A stretch of DNA of 62,175 nt from Alphaproteobacteria bacterium (GCA_018820275.1 JAHJOO010000027.1:1-62175), one strand, 5' to 3'. Positions 35,289 to 43,856 are shown, counted from the first letter of the stretch. Translations and numbers: made by a program. The notes: a model not told the origin generated them from the letters alone.

Positions 35289-35594
35289 ATGGCCGCCGAG
35301 AAGACCCGCACCGATCTCCGGATCGTCGGAGACGCCGAAATCTACGATCTGATGCGCAAGCCTCAGAACACCGCCGAGCGCATCGCCCGCCTGCAGATGG
35401 AGGCGCGCGCCCTCGCGCTGGAGGAGGTCGAGGGTCTGGCCCATGCGCTCAAGACCGCCGCCGAGGCCGCCGACCGCATCGCCCGGGGTGGCGACGCCTA
35501 CCCCGTCGGCGCCCGCGAACTGGCCGCGCGTCTGGCGTCGGACCTGCCGGCCAGGGCCGAGACGATCCGGGCGATCGCTGCGAAGACCCTCTAG
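35289..35594 (+). CDS. Hypothetical helical protein, 101 residues
   Basis: A soluble, alanine-rich, mostly helical protein (VGDAEIYDLMRKPQNTAERI, ARLQMEARALALEEVEGLAH) without a known domain. CAAGGAG lies nine bases before ATG 35289. It overlaps the converging DUF4126 gene by four bases. A GGAAC box at 35240 with a weak CATT 17 bases later might be a stress promoter but is a poor match. I do not recognise a family. Confidence 0.65.
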   Translation: MAAEKTRTDLRIVGDAEIYDLMRKPQNTAERIARLQMEARALALEEVEGLAHALKTAAEAADRIARGGDAYPVGARELAARLASDLPARAETIRAIAAKTL

Positions 35595-36244
35595 GCCGCC
35601 ATCCGCGCGCGGCGTCGTTCCTGGAACCGCCGCAGCCGCCGCGCGAGGCGGAAGACGACGACGGCCAGGATCACCAGAACGACGGGGATCAGGATCGGCG
35701 CCAGCAGCGCCAGGATCACGGTGAAGACGGTCAGCACGTCCTCGATCAGGCTCAGCACCGGATTGCCCAGCCCGCCGGTCGTGGCCGTCGAGGCCACCCT
35801 TGCCCCGCCCTGGACCGCGTTGAAGGCCAGGGCCGTCGGCGCCCCCACGATCACGCCGGCCACCGCCGCCGTGGTGGGATCGACCGCGGCGAACAGCCCG
35901 CCCGCCGCCACCGCCGCCGCCACCGGGCGCGCCACCAGCCCCATGGAATGCAGGGCATGGTCGACCCCGGGGATCTTGTCGCCCACGAACTCGACCGTCG
36001 CCGCCACGCCCAGGGCGATCAGGGCCGCGTCCGACGTGACCCACGACCAGTCGTCGTTCAGGCTCAGCCCGAACAGCCCCAGTCGCTCGGACCCCGCCAT
36101 CATCAGCAGCGGCAGGAAGGTGCGCAGACCCGTCGCCGCCGCCAGCCCCAGGCCCAGCAGCACCGGCAGGACCCAGGTCGCCCCCGCCTGGCCCCACAGC
36201 GCCGTCAGCGTCTCGCGCGCCGCCTCGATCGAAACCCCGTCCAT
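35591..36244 (-). CDS. DUF4126 family membrane protein
   Basis: A 217-residue integral membrane protein with about six hydrophobic helices. The marks of DUF4126 are GLRTFLPLLMM near the first helix, FVGDKIPGVDHALHSMG in a loop, and the glycine-rich GGLGNPVLSLIEDVLT further on. Function unknown. The ATG at 36244 is chosen because the start of the conserved region follows; the frame continues upstream without a ribosome binding site. It converges on, and overlaps by four bases, the preceding 101-residue gene. Confidence 0.88.
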   Translation of the reverse strand: MDGVSIEAARETLTALWGQAGATWVLPVLLGLGLAAATGLRTFLPLLMMAGSERLGLFGLSLNDDWSWVTSDAALIALGVAATVEFVGDKIPGVDHALHSMGLVARPVAAAVAAGGLFAAVDPTTAAVAGVIVGAPTALAFNAVQGGARVASTATTGGLGNPVLSLIEDVLTVFTVILALLAPILIPVVLVILAVVVFRLARRLRRFQERRRARMAA

Positions 36245-36376
36245 AGCCCGCTCCCGCTCCGCCCCGTTCGCAGGCTTAACGCCGCTCGACGAAACTTTAT
36301 CCCTCGGCGCCAAGTCGCGCCGGGATATGCGGCGGTGATGCGGGAGGCGACGGGGCTGACACAGCTTCAAGCCTGA

Positions 36377-36904
36377 TCAGCGTCGGTGGACCACTCTGCG
36401 GTCGGATGCCGGCCGTGACGTCAGGCCGGGGTGGTCTATCTGGAGCGTCAGCGGCGCGGCCAGAACTGCGGCGCCGATCGCCGCCTCGTTGGAGCAGCCT
36501 GGCAAGAAAACTCGGCTCACCTCGCGTTCTCCATCCCACCACGTGACACGAACATCCAGCGAGTGGGGGTCGCAGACGACCGTTTGAGGGCCTTCGGTGC
36601 CAATGGTGACCGTCGGTCGATAAGGGGCAAGGGCGGCTTCAAAGTCGCGATAGTGCTGAGGGTCGACTGCCAGCATCCGCCGCTCGGCTGAAGTCGGTCG
36701 CTCCCAGTATCTTTCTTCTATCCAGATGGTGCCGTCGGCCGCCGCAATGATCGTCGTGCCATCGCAGTCGCCGCAATATGCGGCGGGATTGTAGTGCTCA
36801 AAGGTGATGCGCTCGACGCCCAGAGGCAGATCTGGCCACGGCTTGGTTGCGCACCCGCTCACCAGCAAGAGACTTAAGGACGCGCAGAGATGAACGGCGT
36901 TCAT
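36377..36904 (-). CDS. Putative lipoprotein of unknown function
   Basis: A 175-residue protein with a lipoprotein signal (LLLVSGCATK, lipid attachment on Cys18) and a soluble domain containing ITFEHYNPAAYCGDCDGTTI and IWIEERYW; the extra cysteines (CGDC, VVCDP, PGCS) may form disulfides in the periplasm. The DNA is visibly less GC-rich than its surroundings, suggesting recent transfer. No family is recognised with confidence. It lies upstream of, and points away from, the second S46 peptidase. Confidence 0.7.
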   Translation of the reverse strand: MNAVHLCASLSLLLVSGCATKPWPDLPLGVERITFEHYNPAAYCGDCDGTTIIAAADGTIWIEERYWERPTSAERRMLAVDPQHYRDFEAALAPYRPTVTIGTEGPQTVVCDPHSLDVRVTWWDGEREVSRVFLPGCSNEAAIGAAVLAAPLTLQIDHPGLTSRPASDRRVVHRR

Positions 36905-37013
36905 TTTTGAAGACTATCGCCAGCCGAGCGCCTTGTCAGCGGGCGACCGCTTGCCACCACACCCTCCCCCCGCCAATGTCCGCCGCGTCAGTATCCGTGT
37001 CGGAGACCCATCC

Positions 37014-39080
37014 ATGTCCCTCACCCGCCGTCTCGTCGCCGCCGCGACCGCCTTCGCCTTCCTGATCGCGCCGACCGTCCAGGCGGGCGAGGGGATGTGG
37101 ACCTTCGACAACTTCCCCATCGCGCGGGTCAACGCGACGCTCGGCACGAACATCGACCAGGAGTGGCTGGACCGGGTGCGGCTGTCGTCGGTCAAGTTCG
37201 GCGGCTGCTCGGCGGGGCTGGTCTCGGCCGAGGGGCTGGTGATGACCAACAACCACTGCGTCGCCTCCTGCGTGGCCCAGTTGTCGACGCCCCAGGTCAA
37301 CTATGCCGCCACGGGCTTCCTGCCGGCCTCGCGCGCCGAGGAGAAGCGCTGCCCCGGCGGCTCGGCCGAGATTCTGATCGACATCGCCGACGTCACGGAC
37401 CGGATGCAGGCCGCGGGCGCCGACCAGTCGGGCTCGGCCTTCGTGCGCGCCCGCGACGCCGAGGCCGCCGCCATCGAGGCCGAGGCCTGCGCCGGCAAGA
37501 CCGACAGCCGCTGCCAGGTCGTGACCCTGTACCGGGGAGGCCAGTTCAAGCTCTACACCTACAAGCGCTACGCCGACGTGCGTCTGGCCTGGGCGCCCGA
37601 GGATCGCGCCGCGACTTTCGGCGGCGACCTGGACAATTTCAACTTCCCGCGCTTCGCCATCGATGCGGCCTTCATCCGCCTGTACGAGAACGGCGTTCCG
37701 GCCGCGACGCCGACCCATTTCAAATGGAACGCGTCGAAGCCGACCGAGGGCGAGCCCATCTTCGTCTCCGGCAGCCCCGGCGCCACCCAGCGCCTGCTGA
37801 CCCAGGACCAGCTCTACACCGTCCGCGACGTCATCCTGCCGATGGACCAGCTGATCGCGTCCGAGCTGCGCGGCCGCATGATCCGCTATGGCGAGGAGAG
37901 CCCGGACCGCGCCTTCGAGGTCATGGACCCGCTGGTCGGCCTCGAGAACACCTACAAGCGCGGCATCGGCCGCATGCGCGCCCTGATCGACGTCGACTTC
38001 ATGGCCAAACGCGCGGCGGACGAGGCCGACTTCCGGGCCCGCGTGGCGGCCAACCCGGCCCTGGCCGCCGACGTCGGCGACCCGTGGGGCGACCTGGCGG
38101 CGATCCAGCCGACCCAGCGCGCGCTCTATCCCGGCTATACGATGCTGGAGGCCCGCGCCGGCGGCGGCTCGGTGCTGTTCGCCTATGCCTGGACCCTGGT
38201 CCGCGCGGCGCAGGAGCGGGCCAAGCCGTCCGGTGAGCGCCTGCCGGAATACGTCGACGGCCGCCTCGGCGCCGCCCAGTCGCGCATCGCCGCCGAGCGC
38301 CCGATCTATGCCGAACTGGAAGAGATGCAGGTCAGCTGGTGGCTGTCCAAGACCCGCGAATGGCTGACCGTCGACGATCCCCGCGTCCGCGGCCTGCTGG
38401 GCCAGGAATCGCCCGAGGGTCTGGCCGCCCGCGTCATCGGCGGCACGAAACTGGCCGACCCGGCGGTGCGCCGCGCCCTGTGGGACGGCGGGCTGGCCGC
38501 GATCGAGGCCTCGGACGACCCCCTGATCCAGTGGGTCCTGTCGATCCAGGACGAGAGCCGCGCCGCCCGCGCCGAGTGGGAAGAACGCGTCGTCGGCCCC
38601 ACCGACCGCGCCTCGGAAACCCTCGCCCGCGCCCGCTTCGGCGCCTATGGCGACAGCGTCTATCCCGACGCGACGGGCACGCTGCGGCTGACGTACGGCC
38701 GGGTCGAGGGCTGGACCTATCAGGGCCAGACCGTGCCGGCCTTCACGACGTTCGCCGGCCTGTGGGACCGCATGACCGGCGCCGCGCCGTTCGACGTCGC
38801 GCCGAAGCTGCTGGCCGCGCGCGGCCGCATCCCCGCCGACACCGTGCTGAACATGGCCGTCTCCACCGACACCATCGGCGGCTCGTCGGGCTCGCCGGCG
38901 GTCAATGCGGCGGGCGAGATCGTGGGGGCCAACTTTGACTCCACCATCCTGACCCAGCGCAACGCCTACGGCTACGACCCCAACGTCAACCGCTCGGTCA
39001 TCGTCACCACGGGCGCCGTCACCGTCTCCCTGCGCGACGTCTACGGGATGGATCACCTGCTGGAAGAGCTGGGGGTCTGA
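37014..39080 (+). CDS. Peptidase S46 family dipeptidyl-peptidase, copy 2
   Basis: A 688-residue exported peptidase related to the 7552 copy. The signal peptide ends near VQA-GE (about 24), followed by GEGMWTFDNFP. The catalytic His81 lies in MTNNHC (copy 1 has NHHC) and the serine is Ser625 in GGSSGSP. The specificity position 18 residues after the serine is Ser643 (FDST), which is neither the Gly of DPP7 nor the Arg of DPP11, so cleavage preference may differ. Upstream in-frame codons lack a ribosome binding site; ATG 37014 gives a clean signal. A heptamer-arm repeat follows. Confidence 0.95.
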   Translation: MSLTRRLVAAATAFAFLIAPTVQAGEGMWTFDNFPIARVNATLGTNIDQEWLDRVRLSSVKFGGCSAGLVSAEGLVMTNNHCVASCVAQLSTPQVNYAATGFLPASRAEEKRCPGGSAEILIDIADVTDRMQAAGADQSGSAFVRARDAEAAAIEAEACAGKTDSRCQVVTLYRGGQFKLYTYKRYADVRLAWAPEDRAATFGGDLDNFNFPRFAIDAAFIRLYENGVPAATPTHFKWNASKPTEGEPIFVSGSPGATQRLLTQDQLYTVRDVILPMDQLIASELRGRMIRYGEESPDRAFEVMDPLVGLENTYKRGIGRMRALIDVDFMAKRAADEADFRARVAANPALAADVGDPWGDLAAIQPTQRALYPGYTMLEARAGGGSVLFAYAWTLVRAAQERAKPSGERLPEYVDGRLGAAQSRIAAERPIYAELEEMQVSWWLSKTREWLTVDDPRVRGLLGQESPEGLAARVIGGTKLADPAVRRALWDGGLAAIEASDDPLIQWVLSIQDESRAARAEWEERVVGPTDRASETLARARFGAYGDSVYPDATGTLRLTYGRVEGWTYQGQTVPAFTTFAGLWDRMTGAAPFDVAPKLLAARGRIPADTVLNMAVSTDTIGGSSGSPAVNAAGEIVGANFDSTILTQRNAYGYDPNVNRSVIVTTGAVTVSLRDVYGMDHLLEELGV

Positions 39081-39086
39081 AAGAAG

Positions 39087-39154
39087 GGGCTTGGGGCTTA
39101 GGGCTTAGGACTTCGCAGAAGCCGCATCGCCCCTAAGCCCTAAGCCCTAAGCCC
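39087..39154. repeat. Palindromic element with heptamer arms, second GGGCTTA-type copy
   Basis: The left arm has four 7-base units (GGGCTTG, GGGCTTA, GGGCTTA, GGACTTC; 39087-39114). The right arm has three exact TAAGCCC units after one degenerate unit (39127-39154), with a 12-base spacer. It lies between the converging S46 peptidase and pgsA genes and could act as a terminator-like hairpin. Confidence 0.85.
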
Positions 39155-39167
39155 TACTCACGACGCC

Positions 39168-39806
39168 CTAGATCGCGCTCATCTTCTGCCGCGCCTTCTC
39201 GAAATACTGCCAGCCGGTCCACACGGTGATCACCGCGGCCGCCCAGATCAGCAGGTCGGCGAACAGCTGGAAGTGCGGCAGGTAGTCGAACTCCAGCCCG
39301 AAGCCGTCCCAGTTGCGCGCGAACAGCTGGGCGCCCAGGGCCACCAGCTGCAGCGTGGTCTTCCACTTGGCCAGCAGGGTGACCGGCAGCTTGACCTTGC
39401 CCGCCACCGTCTCGCGCAGGGCCGACACGGCGAACTCGCGGAACAGGATCAGGCCGCAGGGGATGGCGATCTGCGGCACCGACCCCGAGGTCAGCACGCC
39501 CAGGATGGCCCCGGTGACCAGAACCTTGTCCGCGATCGGGTCCAGAATGGCCCCCCATCGCGTGGTGGCGTGCCACCGCCGCGCCAGATAGCCGTCGATC
39601 CAGTCCGTCGACGCCGCCACCACGAAGATGATGAAGGCCGTGCGGTACAGGGCGAACTGGTCCTCCGGGCTCAGATAGCTGGACAGATAGGGCAGGCCGC
39701 CCGTCGCCCCGGCCAGGATCAGGAACATCACCACCCCCGCCGCCAGCCTCAGGCCGGTCAGGATGTTGGGGATGGGGTTGGCATGCGGATGCGGGGCGGT
39801 GGTCAT
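39168..39806 (-). CDS. pgsA: CDP-diacylglycerol-glycerol-3-phosphate 3-phosphatidyltransferase
   Basis: A membrane enzyme of 212 residues that makes phosphatidylglycerol phosphate. The CDP-alcohol phosphotransferase motif D-x2-D-G-x2-A-R-x8-G-x3-D-x3-D is complete (Asp68 to Asp93, DWIDGYLARRWHATTRWGA then ILDPIAD), and NIPNILT-like PIPNILTGLRL opens the first helix. It has the usual six membrane segments. The start ATG 39806 overlaps the stop of the PIN-domain gene by four bases (ATGA), so an essential lipid gene is translationally coupled to a toxin-antitoxin pair. Confidence 0.94.
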   Translation of the reverse strand: MTTAPHPHANPIPNILTGLRLAAGVVMFLILAGATGGLPYLSSYLSPEDQFALYRTAFIIFVVAASTDWIDGYLARRWHATTRWGAILDPIADKVLVTGAILGVLTSGSVPQIAIPCGLILFREFAVSALRETVAGKVKLPVTLLAKWKTTLQLVALGAQLFARNWDGFGLEFDYLPHFQLFADLLIWAAAVITVWTGWQYFEKARQKMSAI

Positions 39807-40267
39807 CGCGGGTCTTCCGGCAGGGCGTCCAGCAGGGCTTGCAGACGCGGGTGGGGCGCTTCGGCGAAGGGGTTGGCGATCGTCAGTCCGCGATGCCGGA
39901 ACCCTTCGTGCATGTCTTCGGAAAGCAGCAGATCGCAACCGGCCTCGGCGGCGGTGCAGACGATCACCGCGTCCCAGATCTGGAACGCATGCTCGGTCGC
40001 CAGGATCATCGCCTGTGCAAAGACCGTCGGCGAACTCGGCTTCGTGCCGAACAGGTCCAGCCAGCCGGTGACGATGGCCGCCGCGGTCTCGCGGGGATGC
40101 CGGCCCTTGCGGATCAGGACGTTGTAGAATTCTCCGGCCACCTGCTGCGGCAGAACGATGCGGGTCACGTCGATCCGGCCGATGAGACCCTGCGCGGCGG
40201 CTTGGCGCTCCGCGTCGTCCACGCCGGCGGCATAGGCCAGAATGTTGGTGTCGAGCGCGACCTTCAC
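39803..40267 (-). CDS. PIN-domain toxin (VapC-like)
   Basis: A 154-residue predicted RNase. The PIN acidic residues are visible: Asp6 in VALDTNILAYA, Glu46 in VAGEFYNVL, Asp99 in IWDAVIV and an acidic residue in LLLSEDMHEGF. It follows the antitoxin gene with a four-base overlap, the normal order for a type II pair, and itself overlaps pgsA. VapC toxins cut initiator tRNA or rRNA; the target here cannot be told. Confidence 0.9.
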   Translation of the reverse strand: MKVALDTNILAYAAGVDDAERQAAAQGLIGRIDVTRIVLPQQVAGEFYNVLIRKGRHPRETAAAIVTGWLDLFGTKPSSPTVFAQAMILATEHAFQIWDAVIVCTAAEAGCDLLLSEDMHEGFRHRGLTIANPFAEAPHPRLQALLDALPEDPR

Positions 40268-40509
40268 TCGTAACCGTCGTCGCGGGTGATCCGTCCGGCA
40301 TGGCGCAGCGGCAGCCTGGCCATCTGGTCCAGCAACTCCCGCATCTTCCGCGCGCGCTCGGCGCGGTCGGAATCGTCCGCCTGCAGGGGCACGATCCTGG
40401 CCACCGGCTTGCCGTGCGACGTCACCACGAAGGTCTGGCCCGCGGCCACCTCCCCCAGAAGGCGCGAGAACTCGCGGTTCGCGTCGGTGGCCGAGATCGT
40501 CCGCTCCAT
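40264..40509 (-). CDS. Phd/YefM-family antitoxin
   Basis: An 81-residue protein with the Phd/YefM N-terminal DNA-binding fold (ISATDANREFSRLLGEVAAGQ, VVTSHGKPVARIVP) and a charged C-terminal helix (DRAERARKMRELLDQM) that should bind the PIN toxin. It starts 9 bases downstream of a perfect palindrome (40519-40535), the likely site of autoregulation by the antitoxin or the complex. Confidence 0.92.
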   Translation of the reverse strand: MERTISATDANREFSRLLGEVAAGQTFVVTSHGKPVARIVPLQADDSDRAERARKMRELLDQMARLPLRHAGRITRDDGYE

Positions 40510-40518
40510 GGCGACAGT

Positions 40519-40535
40519 GTAGTGAATTTCACTAC
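40519..40535. promoter_or_regulatory. Palindrome, likely antitoxin operator
   Basis: A perfect 7-base dyad GTAGTGA-ATT-TCACTAC just upstream of the antitoxin start. It is the only AT-rich stretch in the region, as expected for a toxin-antitoxin promoter/operator. Confidence 0.75.
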
Positions 40536-40544
40536 TTTCGGCAA

Positions 40545-41168
40545 TCAGGCGAGCGGCTGGAACGGCCCGGCCCCGGTCAGGCGGCGCAGCAGCCCGTCGG
40601 CGATGCCGAAATGCAGGCCGACCAGTTCCAGCTCACCGGCCGCCTCCCTTTCCGCGATCCACGGGAAGGTGCGCAGGTTGTCCAGCGACAGGCGCACGAC
40701 CGCCTCCTCGCTGGCCTGCTCGACCTCATCGGGCTCCACCGCCTCGGCCACGCGGCGCACAGTCGGCTCGCCCTGGGCGATCCACGGCGCCAGGAAGTCG
40801 CGGCAGTTGGCCGGGGCTCCGCCGCGCATGGCCGCCACGCCGCCGCAGTGGGCGTGGCCCATGACCACGATCCGCCGCACCTGCAGCACCTTCACCCCGA
40901 ACTCCAGCGCCGCCGACACGCCGTGCAGGTCGCCGTCCGGCGCATAGGGCGGGGCCAGGTTGGCGACGTTGCGCACCGTGAACAGCTGCCCCGGCGCGGC
41001 GTCGAAGATCAGGGCCGGATCGGCCCGGCTGTCCGAGCAGGCGATTACCAGGGTGTGCGGCGTCTGCCCCTCGGCCGCCAGCGCCTCATACTCCGCCTTC
41101 GCCTCGGCCCAGTGGCCTTCGCGGAAGCGGCGGTATCCGGAGAACAGGAGGTCGGTAGAGTCGGTCAT
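40545..41168 (-). CDS. Beta-class carbonic anhydrase
   Basis: A 207-residue zinc enzyme interconverting CO2 and bicarbonate. Zinc ligands are Cys44 (ACSDSRADP), His105 and Cys108 (MGHAHCGG), with the Asp46/Arg48 dyad intact; VRNVAN and the GVSAALEFGV helix are typical. Its ATG 41168 overlaps the stop of the upstream YdeI-like gene by four bases. The gene ends about 10 bases before the antitoxin operator. Confidence 0.95.
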   Translation of the reverse strand: MTDSTDLLFSGYRRFREGHWAEAKAEYEALAAEGQTPHTLVIACSDSRADPALIFDAAPGQLFTVRNVANLAPPYAPDGDLHGVSAALEFGVKVLQVRRIVVMGHAHCGGVAAMRGGAPANCRDFLAPWIAQGEPTVRRVAEAVEPDEVEQASEEAVVRLSLDNLRTFPWIAEREAAGELELVGLHFGIADGLLRRLTGAGPFQPLA

Positions 41169-41470
41169 CTGGCTTCTTTGCCCGCGGCCATCGCCTTTTG
41201 CCAGCGGCTGGGCGGCTTGTCGTCGCGGTGGACGCAGCCGGGCCAGCAGCACGGTCGGCGTTTGCCCTCCTGCATCTCCTCGATCGTGCGCCGGATGCGG
41301 CGTTCGCGGGTCGCGGCCTGCTTCGCGTCCTCGACCCAGCAGATGAACTCGTTTCGGCCCAGCGGGGTCAGCCCCTGCCACAGTTCCAGGATCCCGGCGT
41401 CGGCACGTATGGCCGCCTTCATGTCCCCGGCCGCCCGGTGGACCGTGCCTTCGGCGAACTCTGCGTTCAT
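41165..41470 (-). CDS. YdeI/OmpD-associated (OmdA)-like small protein
   Basis: A 101-residue protein resembling the C-terminal part of the YdeI/OmdA bacteriocin-protection family: LWQGLTPLGRNEFICWVEDAKQAATRERRIRRTIEEMQEGKRRPCC. This helical region is the family's best conserved stretch. The N-terminal part may be shortened relative to full YdeI proteins. GGAGGAGA precedes ATG 41470; an upstream in-frame ATG at 41488 is less likely. It is translationally coupled to the carbonic anhydrase gene. Confidence 0.8.
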   Translation of the reverse strand: MNAEFAEGTVHRAAGDMKAAIRADAGILELWQGLTPLGRNEFICWVEDAKQAATRERRIRRTIEEMQEGKRRPCCWPGCVHRDDKPPSRWQKAMAAGKEAR

Positions 41471-41491
41471 TCCCGTCTCCTCCCGCACAGC

Positions 41492-43387
41492 CTAGGCCCG
41501 TCCCGCCGGATGGAAGAAGCCGTGGATCCGCTCCGCCAGCGCGCGGTTGATGCCCTCGACCTTCTCGAGGTCGGCCACCGAGGCGCGCCCCACGCCCTTG
41601 GCCGAGCCGAAGGCGTGCAGCAGGGCCTTCTTGCGTCCCGGCCCGACCCCCTCGATCTCGTCCAGCGGGTTCTTCTTGATGTCCATCGACCGCCGCTTGG
41701 CGTGGGCGCCGTTGGCGAAGCGGTGCGCCTCGTCGCGCAGCCGCTGGATGTAGTACAGCGCCGGCGACTTCAGCGGCAGCATGAAGGGGGCCTTGCCGGG
41801 GATGATGAACTTCTCCAGCCCCGCGTCGCGGTCCGGCCCCTTGGCGACGCCGACGGCCAGGATGTCCTCCAGTCCCAGATCGTCCAGCACCGACCGCACC
41901 GCCGACAGCTGGCCCAGACCGCCGTCGATCAGCAGCAGGTCCGGCCGCTCCGGCGCCTCGCCCTCGTCCTCCTCCTTCACCAGCCGGCTGAACCGGCGGC
42001 GCATGACCTCGCGCATCATGCCGAAGTCGTCGCCGGGGCTCAGCTCCTCGCCGCGGATGTTGAACTTGCGGTACTGGTTCTTGCGGAACCCCTCGGGCCC
42101 GGCCACCACCATGCCGCCGACCGGGTTCGAGCCCTGGATGTGGGCGTTGTCGTAGATCTCGATCCGCTCCGGCCGCCCCTCCAGGCCGAAGGCCTCGACC
42201 ACCTCGTCGAGGATCTTCCCCTGCGCCGAATTCTCGGCCAGCCGCCGCCCCAGCGCCTCGCGCGCATTGGTCAGGGCGTGGTCCACCAGCGCCCGCCGGT
42301 CGCCGCGCAGGGGCCGCTCGATCGAGACCACGCGCCGCCCGTCGACCTGTTTGGCCATCATCGAGAAGGCCTCTTCCAGCAGCTCCTTCTCGAACGGCAC
42401 GACGTTGGACAGGATCTCGCGCGGGACCGGCTTGTCCTCATAGAACTGGCCCAGGAACGCCCCCAGGATGTCGGCGTCGGTGTCGCTCTTGTCGACGCGC
42501 GGGAAATAGGCCCGCCCGCCCCAGTTCTGGCCGCCGCGATAGAAGAACACCTGCACGCAGGCCTGCCCCGCGTCGGAATGCAGGGCGAACACGTCCGCCT
42601 CGGCCACGCCCTCGGCCGAGACCGAGTTCTCCATGCTGATCGCCGACAGCGCCCGGATGCGGTCGCGCACGCGCGCGGCGGTCTCGAAGTCCATGTCGTC
42701 GCTGGCGGCCTGCATCTCCTGCGACAGCCGCCCGATCACCGCCCGCGACTTGCCGCGCAGAAAGGCCTCGGCCTCGTCGACCAGCTGTCCGTAGTCCTCC
42801 AGCGAGATCAGCCCCGTGCACGGGGCCGAGCAGCGCTTGATCTGGTGCAGCATGCACGGCCGCGTCCGGCTCTCGTAGACGCTGTCCGAACACGACCGCA
42901 GCAGGAAGGCCTTCTGCAGCGTGGTCAGGGTGCGATTGACCGCCCAGGTCGAGGCGAACGGCCCGAAATAGTCGCCCTTGATCGTGTGCGCGCCGCGATG
43001 CTTGCGCACCTGCGGGGCCCGGTGATCGCGCCGGATCATCAGCTCGGCGAAGGACTTGTCGTCCCTCAGCACCACGTTGAAGCGCGGCTTCAGCTTCTTG
43101 ATGAAGTTGGATTCCAGCAGCAGCGCCTCGGTCTCGGACGCCGTCACCACCAGCTCCATCGACCGGGTCAGGCTGACCATGTGGGCGATGCGCTGGGTGT
43201 GGAACCGCCCCTGCGCGTACTGCACGATCCGCTTCTTCAGCGACCGCGCCTTGCCGACGTACAGGCACGCCCCGTCCTCGCCGTACATGCGGTACACGCC
43301 CGGCCTGTCCGGCGCCCGCCGCGCCTCGTCACGGATCAGCTCGGCCGCCTTCAGATCGCTTTCAGGGGCCGGAATCGCCTCGGTCAT
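41492..43387 (-). CDS. uvrC: Excinuclease ABC subunit C
   Basis: The dual nuclease of nucleotide excision repair, 631 residues. An N-terminal GIY-YIG domain (about 26-105, RPGVYRMYGEDGACLYVGKARSLKKR) makes the 3' cut; four clustered cysteines around RPCMLHQIKRCSAPC fit the Fe-S/UvrC region; a UVR motif binds UvrB; the RNase-H-like domain (about 390-550, DLLLIDGGLGQ) makes the 5' cut; tandem helix-hairpin-helix motifs end the protein. All parts are intact. Neighbours are unrelated. Confidence 0.97.
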   Translation of the reverse strand: MTEAIPAPESDLKAAELIRDEARRAPDRPGVYRMYGEDGACLYVGKARSLKKRIVQYAQGRFHTQRIAHMVSLTRSMELVVTASETEALLLESNFIKKLKPRFNVVLRDDKSFAELMIRRDHRAPQVRKHRGAHTIKGDYFGPFASTWAVNRTLTTLQKAFLLRSCSDSVYESRTRPCMLHQIKRCSAPCTGLISLEDYGQLVDEAEAFLRGKSRAVIGRLSQEMQAASDDMDFETAARVRDRIRALSAISMENSVSAEGVAEADVFALHSDAGQACVQVFFYRGGQNWGGRAYFPRVDKSDTDADILGAFLGQFYEDKPVPREILSNVVPFEKELLEEAFSMMAKQVDGRRVVSIERPLRGDRRALVDHALTNAREALGRRLAENSAQGKILDEVVEAFGLEGRPERIEIYDNAHIQGSNPVGGMVVAGPEGFRKNQYRKFNIRGEELSPGDDFGMMREVMRRRFSRLVKEEDEGEAPERPDLLLIDGGLGQLSAVRSVLDDLGLEDILAVGVAKGPDRDAGLEKFIIPGKAPFMLPLKSPALYYIQRLRDEAHRFANGAHAKRRSMDIKKNPLDEIEGVGPGRKKALLHAFGSAKGVGRASVADLEKVEGINRALAERIHGFFHPAGRA

Positions 43388-43409
43388 CGCGGGCGAATAT
43401 AGGCCGACC

Positions 43410-43856
43410 TCACCCCCGCCGCACCAGCAGCATGCCGCCGATCACCATGGCCGTGCCGCCCAGACGTGCGAGGCTGATCGGCTGGCGCGGGACGCCCATC
43501 AGGCCGAAGTGGTCGATCAGCAGGCCCAGCACCAGTTGGCCCGCCACCACCGCCGCCAGGGACGTGGCCACGCCCAGCTTGGGCGTCGCCCAGGCCAGCA
43601 CCACCACGAACAGGGCCCCGTACAGCCCCCCGATCCATGCCCAGCCGGGCACCTCGCGCACGGCCTGCCCCTCGGGCCGCTGCTGCATGGCCAGCGCCAG
43701 CACCAGCAGGGTCGCGGTGCCGACCGCGAACGAGATCAGCGCCGCATTGACCGGCGCGGCCACCCCCTGCGCCAGCCGCGCATTGGTGGGCCCCTGCAGG
43801 GCGGCGGCGGCCCCGGCGGCGAAGACGGCGAACATGGCGAAGAGGTTGGCGTTCAT
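43410..43856 (-). CDS. DMT-family (DUF606/YdcZ) membrane protein
   Basis: A 148-residue protein with five hydrophobic helices. The opening FAAGAAAALQGPTNARLAQGVAAPVNAALISF and the glycine-rich PGWAWIGGLYGALFVVVLAWATPKLGVA segment are typical of DUF606 (YdcZ-like) half-size transporters of the drug/metabolite superfamily, which work as dimers. Substrate unknown. It is divergent from a 26-residue membrane peptide gene. Confidence 0.88.
   Translation of the reverse strand: MNANLFAMFAVFAAGAAAALQGPTNARLAQGVAAPVNAALISFAVGTATLLVLALAMQQRPEGQAVREVPGWAWIGGLYGALFVVVLAWATPKLGVATSLAAVVAGQLVLGLLIDHFGLMGVPRQPISLARLGGTAMVIGGMLLVRRG

Noticed and set aside
34825..39154. Heptamer repeats considered as a CRISPR array
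   Set aside because: The repeats are 7 bases, contiguous and inverted, with no regular unique spacers and no cas genes nearby.
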